Assembly (NCBI GenBank): GCA_964528035.1
Contig: CAZGQY010000073.1
Coordinates: 1-18,444, forward strand
DNA length: 18,444 nt
Source: CAZGQY01 sp964528035
Lineage (GTDB): Bacteria; Pseudomonadota; Gammaproteobacteria; Methylococcales; UBA1147
Direction of reading: 5' to 3'
Below, in pieces: positions 14,466-18,444 of this stretch. The translations under genes and the position numbers were made by a program. The number at the start of each line of letters is the position of its first letter. Position 1 is the stretch's first letter. Under the pieces are notes generated by a model. The model ran no database searches and had not been told where the DNA came from. It saw nothing but the letters and a program-made list of their open reading frames with translations.

Positions 14466-15476
14466 ATGAGTAAATCAAGGGTTCTTACTGGTATTACCAC
14501 AACAGGCACACCTCATCTGGGTAATTATGTGGGTGCAATTCGTCCTGCCGTTGAAGCAAGTCTGGATCAAAATGTTATTCCCTTCTATTTTCTGGCAGAT
14601 TATCACGCGCTGATAAAATGTCAGCAACCTGAACGTGTAAAACAGTCCAGCCTGGAAATTGCGGCGACATGGTTAGCCCTGGGTTTGGATTCAGATAACG
14701 CTGTTTTTTACCGCCAGTCGGATGTTCCTGAAATAATGGAGCTAACATGGGTTCTAACCTGTATTACAGCCAAAGGCCTGATGAATCGTGCCCACGCTTA
14801 TAAGGCAGCGGTGGCGGAAAACGAAGATCGTGGAGAAAAAGATCCCGATAAAGCAGTGACAATGGGCTTATTCAATTATCCAATCCTAATGGCTGCAGAT
14901 ATATTAATGTTTAATGCGAATAAAGTTCCTGTCGGAAAAGACCAGGTTCAGCATTTAGAAATGGCGCGCGATATTGCCGGTAGATTTAATCATATTTACG
15001 GCGATATTTTCGTATTACCAGAAGTCGTGGTTGGGGAAGATACTGCCACACTGGCTGGTCTTGATGGTCGCAAAATGAGTAAAAGCTATAATAATACGAT
15101 CCCTTTGTTTCTACCTGAAAAGAAGTTTCGTAAATTGATTAATAAAATTAAGACAAACTCTCTGGAACCTGGTGAACCGAAAGATCCTGATACCTGTACC
15201 TTGTTTAGTATCTATCAGGCGTTTGCATCAAAAGAAGAATTGCAGCTTATGCGTCAACGTTACGCTGATGGCATAGCCTGGGGCGAAATGAAACAAGCTC
15301 TGTTTGAATATTTGAATAACTTGTTAGTTGAGCCGCGCCAACAATATAACGAGCTGATGGAATCGCCGGATTTTATTGAAAAGAAGTTGCAGGAAGGCGC
15401 TGTAAAGGCGCGTGAATATAGTGTGCCTTTATTACAAAAAGTACGCACTGCTGTCGGTATAAGTAAGATGGTATAA
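14466..15476 (+). CDS. trpS: Tryptophanyl-tRNA synthetase
   Basis: Class Ic aminoacyl-tRNA synthetase, charging tRNA-Trp with tryptophan. Length is 336 residues, normal for bacterial TrpS. The HIGH-equivalent is TPHLGNY (about 15-21) and KMSKS lies at about 203-207 (LDGRKMSKSYNNT). YFLADYHALI, PVGKDQVQHLEMARDIAGRF and AADILMFNANKVPVG are TrpS signatures, with closest resemblance to the Pseudomonas-type enzyme. The start matches SRVLTGITTTG near the N-terminus; the ribosome-binding site is weak. It sits alone between two related ATPase genes, with a terminator-like hairpin directly upstream. Confidence 0.96.
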   Translation: MSKSRVLTGITTTGTPHLGNYVGAIRPAVEASLDQNVIPFYFLADYHALIKCQQPERVKQSSLEIAATWLALGLDSDNAVFYRQSDVPEIMELTWVLTCITAKGLMNRAHAYKAAVAENEDRGEKDPDKAVTMGLFNYPILMAADILMFNANKVPVGKDQVQHLEMARDIAGRFNHIYGDIFVLPEVVVGEDTATLAGLDGRKMSKSYNNTIPLFLPEKKFRKLINKIKTNSLEPGEPKDPDTCTLFSIYQAFASKEELQLMRQRYADGIAWGEMKQALFEYLNNLLVEPRQQYNELMESPDFIEKKLQEGAVKAREYSVPLLQKVRTAVGISKMV

Positions 15477-16428
15477 CTAGCCGACGCAATTATCTCAAAT
15501 CTATATGTTGCTTTGTTAACTGTCGATGGTTAAACCAAAACTGCTGGAATCTAAAAGGAGAGGGTGAAGTAATAGGTATATTCTAGTTTTTATTTAAAGA
15601 GGATTAGTTATCGAACATTTTTTTGATACTTCGGAAATATATTAAATTGGAATGTGATAAACCCACCATTCTGTTGCGCCGGTGTTCATCGGCAATAGTC
15701 TTTCGCATCTGGTTTTGTCATCATGTCTGATTCTTCCAGGATCAGGCTTAGGTGCGAATATATAAGGCAATCTTAAGAACGTATTCAATTGGCTGAAAAC
15801 CAATGGAACATTTGACCAATATCGACATAAGCGATGGATGCAATATTATGAAATTTAAATATAGACAAGAATAAAAAATTACTTCAACATGCCGAGTAAC
15901 TGGAGCAATATTTAATAGTTTCAGATGCAATATAATAACTCGTTTTCCAGAGTTTCAATTATGTATGGCTGGTATGGAATATTCTGGACAAACGATTAGT
16001 AGTGATCTGCGCTCGACAGAATGCCTGGTTCGCAACATCAAAGTTAAGGTATAGGGCGCCAAATTGGTGACTATGATTAATATTCTTGGAGGCGTTGCGA
16101 TGAATAATATAATTCGGTATTTACTTAGTCGAGAAAAATATCTGTTCGCGTCGAATACCCTGCCTGGTTGTTTGGATTCACCATTAATAAAGCTACTGAA
16201 AACCGCATTCCAGAATAGAAGTTACTCTGGAGAATAGTGCTGCAGGCTCTAAAGTTCACTGGTATGAATTGTACTGCCAGACGCGGATCGTTCAATATCC
16301 TCCACAATATATTCCTGGACGATCGATTACTGAAACAGCCAGGAATTTTTAGCGAGTTTTTCTGGATCGATATCGGTTGTAGTGGTTCGTTCACTGAGGT
16401 TTGTCCACCATAAGGACTTAAGGTCAGT
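15477..16428. other. Long intergenic region between trpS and ATPase 3
   Basis: About 950 bases, the longest gene-poor stretch in the window. The only gene-like item is the small ORF at 16100-16237. An overlapping open frame without a good start runs 16219-16413. No tRNA, palindromic element or strong terminator was recognised. The stretch could be degraded coding DNA or carry an RNA gene I cannot detect by eye. Confidence 0.5.
16100..16237 (+). CDS. Possible 45-residue small protein upstream of ATPase 3
   Basis: The ORF is preceded by GGAGG (16088-16092) seven bases before the ATG, one of the best ribosome-binding sites in the window. It starts MNNIIRYLLSREKYLFASNT and ends SYSGE, with one cysteine. 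It has no signal peptide or membrane segment. I do not recognise the family. It lies about 190 bases before ATPase 3 on the same strand. A second open frame (16219-16413) overlaps its end, so it could be the start of a frameshifted gene of about 100 residues. Coding status rests only on the ribosome-binding site. Confidence 0.35.
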   Translation: MNNIIRYLLSREKYLFASNTLPGCLDSPLIKLLKTAFQNRSYSGE

Positions 16429-18144
16429 ATGTATTGTAACTTTTTCGGCTTAAAAACAGATCCCTTTAGCCCGATTTCGCTTGCGGATTGCGATTTTCCC
16501 AACGCATGCTTTCAGCTCGGGGAGCAACGATTAAACCAACAAGTCACCGAGCATACCGGTGTCTCACTATTAGTAGGTCCAACGGGTGTTGGAAAATCAT
16601 GGTTGATTGGACGCGTATCTGACAATATTGTTTCTCAGCATCCGAATATTTGGCTCAGAGATCTGACTTCCTTTGGGCAATTTTCGGTAACTGCACCTAA
16701 TCATGCAGCCAAGGCATTGGAATTAGAATCAAGAGCTAGAACACCTAGTCACGAAACCAACCAAGACAAAACAGTATTTTTGTTAGATCATGCCGATAGT
16801 GTCAATGATAATTTTCTTGCAAAAATATTGTCTGTGGTATCGCAACGTAATGCAGCAAAAAAACCTACACTGCTGATTTTGATCGGCTTACCGAAGCTGG
16901 TGTCACGACTGGAACAACCACGCTTTTGTTCATACAAAAGTGAAATTCGTGAAACTTTGCAATTGAACCGATTAGATCAAAGTGAAATCAAAGACTACAT
17001 CATTCACAGACTAAGATCTGTCGAGTGTTCCAGGGAGCTACTTTTTACTGACCAAGCAATACGCAGTATTGCTGAATATTCGGGCGGTATTCCCAGGCGG
17101 ATAAATAAGTTGTGTGGCAGTAGCCTGTTACTGGCGAGTCTGGAAGAAATTCCACTAATCTCTGATGATGTGATCCAAAAAGCCACAAAGTTTTGCTTTT
17201 TGGACAAAAGTGCATCAGGAAGTTTATTATCCTTAAAATCGAATGCTCCAAGTCGAGCAACCGAAATGGAGGGTATAGTTAACGAACAATCAGTTGAATC
17301 CGGTGGGGAAACACTCGAAGAGATTGTTCAGATGTTGAATGACTCGGCATGCAACGATAAGTCTGTTGGTTTTGGTGGCGATCTTGTCAAGCCCGAACCG
17401 CAAACTCCAGATATACCACCGACTAAATTGTCGCCTGCCATGGCATCTGCTTTAACTGATGAAATCAGACCAGTTTTGCGGTCTGTCTCGGATTTTGATC
17501 TGGTTATGCGAGACTACTCGACTCCCGGTGCCAAGCTTGTCAATTATCTCTTCGATTTTGGTCTTGTTACAGTGGTTGTATTACTATTGGGCAATGGACT
17601 CAAGTGGGTCGCTACGCCTGAGTATTCAGAAGGTTCTGAGCAAGCGGTCAATAGTGCTGAACTTTCGAAATCTACTGATACTGCAAAAGTGAATGCGTCT
17701 ACTAAGACACTGCCAGCCGAATTGGATATTAGTCAAGCGAAGCAGCCAGTTAATAAAACACACCAGCCTTCTTTAGAACAAACCGATTTTGCAGGCTTTT
17801 CATCGATCGCAGGGAATGGCCTAATCAGAAAGGATGCAACGAAGTCTGATACTGAAAAATTATTGTCAAAGGCCAAGATTCAGTTTGCACGTAATCGATT
17901 GTCAATCCCAAAAAGTGATAATGCTTTTGAAACTTACCAGCAAGTGCTTGCAATAGAACCTTCGAATAAAGAGGCCATTCGTGGCGTTGAACTGATACAA
18001 AGGATCTTTGCTGATAAAGCGAAAAGAGCTATTGCTCGTAAATCATGGCGCAAAGCCGATAAAGCGCTTGAGACCGCTGTTCGGTTAAATCCGGAAGACT
18101 CTGGATTGGCGGCTTCGCTGGTTGATGTGCGGAAACATCTGTGA
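16429..18144 (+). CDS. ExeA/MshM-like ATPase with membrane segment and TPR-like tail (ATPase 3)
   Basis: Third paralogue, 571 residues. It opens MYCNFFGLKTDPF. Walker A is GPTGVGKS (50-57). Walker B reads VFLLDHADS (about 116-124), so the Asp is kept but the catalytic Glu position is His. GGIPRRINKLC (219-229) keeps the Arg-containing motif typical of ExeA, which ATPases 1 and 2 have lost. A long linker leads to one membrane segment at about 370-392 (VNYLFDFGLVTVVVLLLG). The C-terminal 474-571 is a well-preserved form of a TPR-like module common in gammaproteobacterial membrane proteins (NRLSIPKSDNAFETYQQVL, then ALETAVRLNPED). ATP domain cytoplasmic and tail periplasmic is the expected topology, by inference from GspA. 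Start supported by TAAGGT upstream. Confidence 0.85.
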   Translation: MYCNFFGLKTDPFSPISLADCDFPNACFQLGEQRLNQQVTEHTGVSLLVGPTGVGKSWLIGRVSDNIVSQHPNIWLRDLTSFGQFSVTAPNHAAKALELESRARTPSHETNQDKTVFLLDHADSVNDNFLAKILSVVSQRNAAKKPTLLILIGLPKLVSRLEQPRFCSYKSEIRETLQLNRLDQSEIKDYIIHRLRSVECSRELLFTDQAIRSIAEYSGGIPRRINKLCGSSLLLASLEEIPLISDDVIQKATKFCFLDKSASGSLLSLKSNAPSRATEMEGIVNEQSVESGGETLEEIVQMLNDSACNDKSVGFGGDLVKPEPQTPDIPPTKLSPAMASALTDEIRPVLRSVSDFDLVMRDYSTPGAKLVNYLFDFGLVTVVVLLLGNGLKWVATPEYSEGSEQAVNSAELSKSTDTAKVNASTKTLPAELDISQAKQPVNKTHQPSLEQTDFAGFSSIAGNGLIRKDATKSDTEKLLSKAKIQFARNRLSIPKSDNAFETYQQVLAIEPSNKEAIRGVELIQRIFADKAKRAIARKSWRKADKALETAVRLNPEDSGLAASLVDVRKHL

Positions 18145-18370
18145 CAGATAGTCCAATTTATCGTAGATTTCTGTTGTTAGCTTTTCAAATGAAGTTGTTT
18201 CATCTTTATTGAGCGTTGTTTCTAAATTACCCAGGAGGCATTCCTCGAGATTCAACGTCTATTCTTTTTTGTGTTTCTATAACTCTGGCAATCAAAGATT
18301 TGTATCCTATACTCCAAAATGACTAAGTAGATATTATTATTTGACTGGGATAGGAGAATTTGGGACGCTG
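18145..18370. other. Region downstream of ATPase 3
   Basis: About 225 bases with no gene. A small hairpin ATGAA/TTCAT at about 18189-18203 is followed by CTTTATT and could be a weak terminator. GAGG/CCTC lies at about 18234-18245. Nothing else is convincing. Confidence 0.35.
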
Positions 18371-18444
18371 TAAGGAGCGAGGTTTTAAAAATATGCGAAA
18401 GATTGACGCAGGATTATTGTTTGTCTTCAAGGCGTAGCAACAGG
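18371..18444. repeat. Palindromic repeat, copy 2 (left arm only, cut by window edge)
   Basis: Starts TAAGGAGCGAGG and matches copy 1 (from 14133) with about five mismatches over 74 bases by eye, no gaps, same orientation. The match continues through GGATTATTGTTTGTCTT and GTAGCAACAGG to the end of the window. The centre and right arm must lie beyond it. Confidence 0.88.

Noticed and set aside
15748..15930. Minus-strand 60-codon hydrophobic ORF in the trpS-ATPase 3 gap.
   Set aside because: No ribosome-binding site or known motif. Its hydrophobicity follows from AT-rich sequence.
16125..16502. Minus-strand 125-codon ORF overlapping the start of ATPase 3.
   Set aside because: It overlaps the conserved N-terminus of ATPase 3, is composed like an antisense shadow, and shows no family features.
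10907..18144. The ATPase cluster considered as a TniB-type transposition ATPase set or an anti-phage system.
   Set aside because: No transposase, nuclease or other effector gene is nearby, and the MYxxxFGxxxxPF start with membrane and TPR tails fits the ExeA/GspA/MshM branch better.

Overview
The window looks like chromosomal DNA from a gammaproteobacterium with moderately AT-rich DNA. It opens with the end of the alpha ribosomal operon (rpsD, rpoA, rplQ). It also carries a 7Fe ferredoxin (FdxA), a CysB regulator, a cluster-type CysH, gamma-proteobacterial GshA, RecQ, a DUF1249 protein, QueD, a PilZ protein and a Pseudomonas-like TrpS. A marine Oceanospirillales/Cellvibrionales-type host is a guess from gene content, not something the sequence proves.

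Positions 1-2144 hold rpsD (5' end cut by the window), rpoA and rplQ, closed by a strong hairpin terminator that also serves the convergent fdxA. The rpoA-rplQ gap is unusually long (about 195 bases) and contains two inverted repeats. Positions 2146-7007 form a sulfur and thiol block: fdxA, a TauE/SafE permease, cysB (divergent from the permease), cysH with a 4Fe-4S/APS-reductase signature, and gshA. CysB would sense the sulfur state, CysH would reduce activated sulfate, and GshA would use the resulting cysteine for glutathione. Positions 7306-10679 hold recQ (+), then a DUF1249/YqiB-like gene, queD and a PilZ gene on the minus strand.

Positions 10722-18444 are the unusual part. Three related ExeA/GspA/MshM-like P-loop ATPases lie here: one on the minus strand (10907-11977), one divergent from it (12283-13977), and one beyond trpS (16429-18144). 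The second and third carry a single membrane segment and a TPR-like C-terminal tail. The first ends before the point where these would begin. All three keep a good Walker A motif, but each departs from the usual Asp-Glu Walker B pair in a different way. No secretin, pilin or secretion gene is visible beside them.

A 168-base imperfect palindrome lies between the second ATPase and trpS. A second copy, about 93% identical over 74 bases by eye and cut by the window edge, lies downstream of the third ATPase. This element and the ATPase family are the best candidates for something undescribed. No tRNA, rRNA, CRISPR array, transposase or integrase gene was seen.
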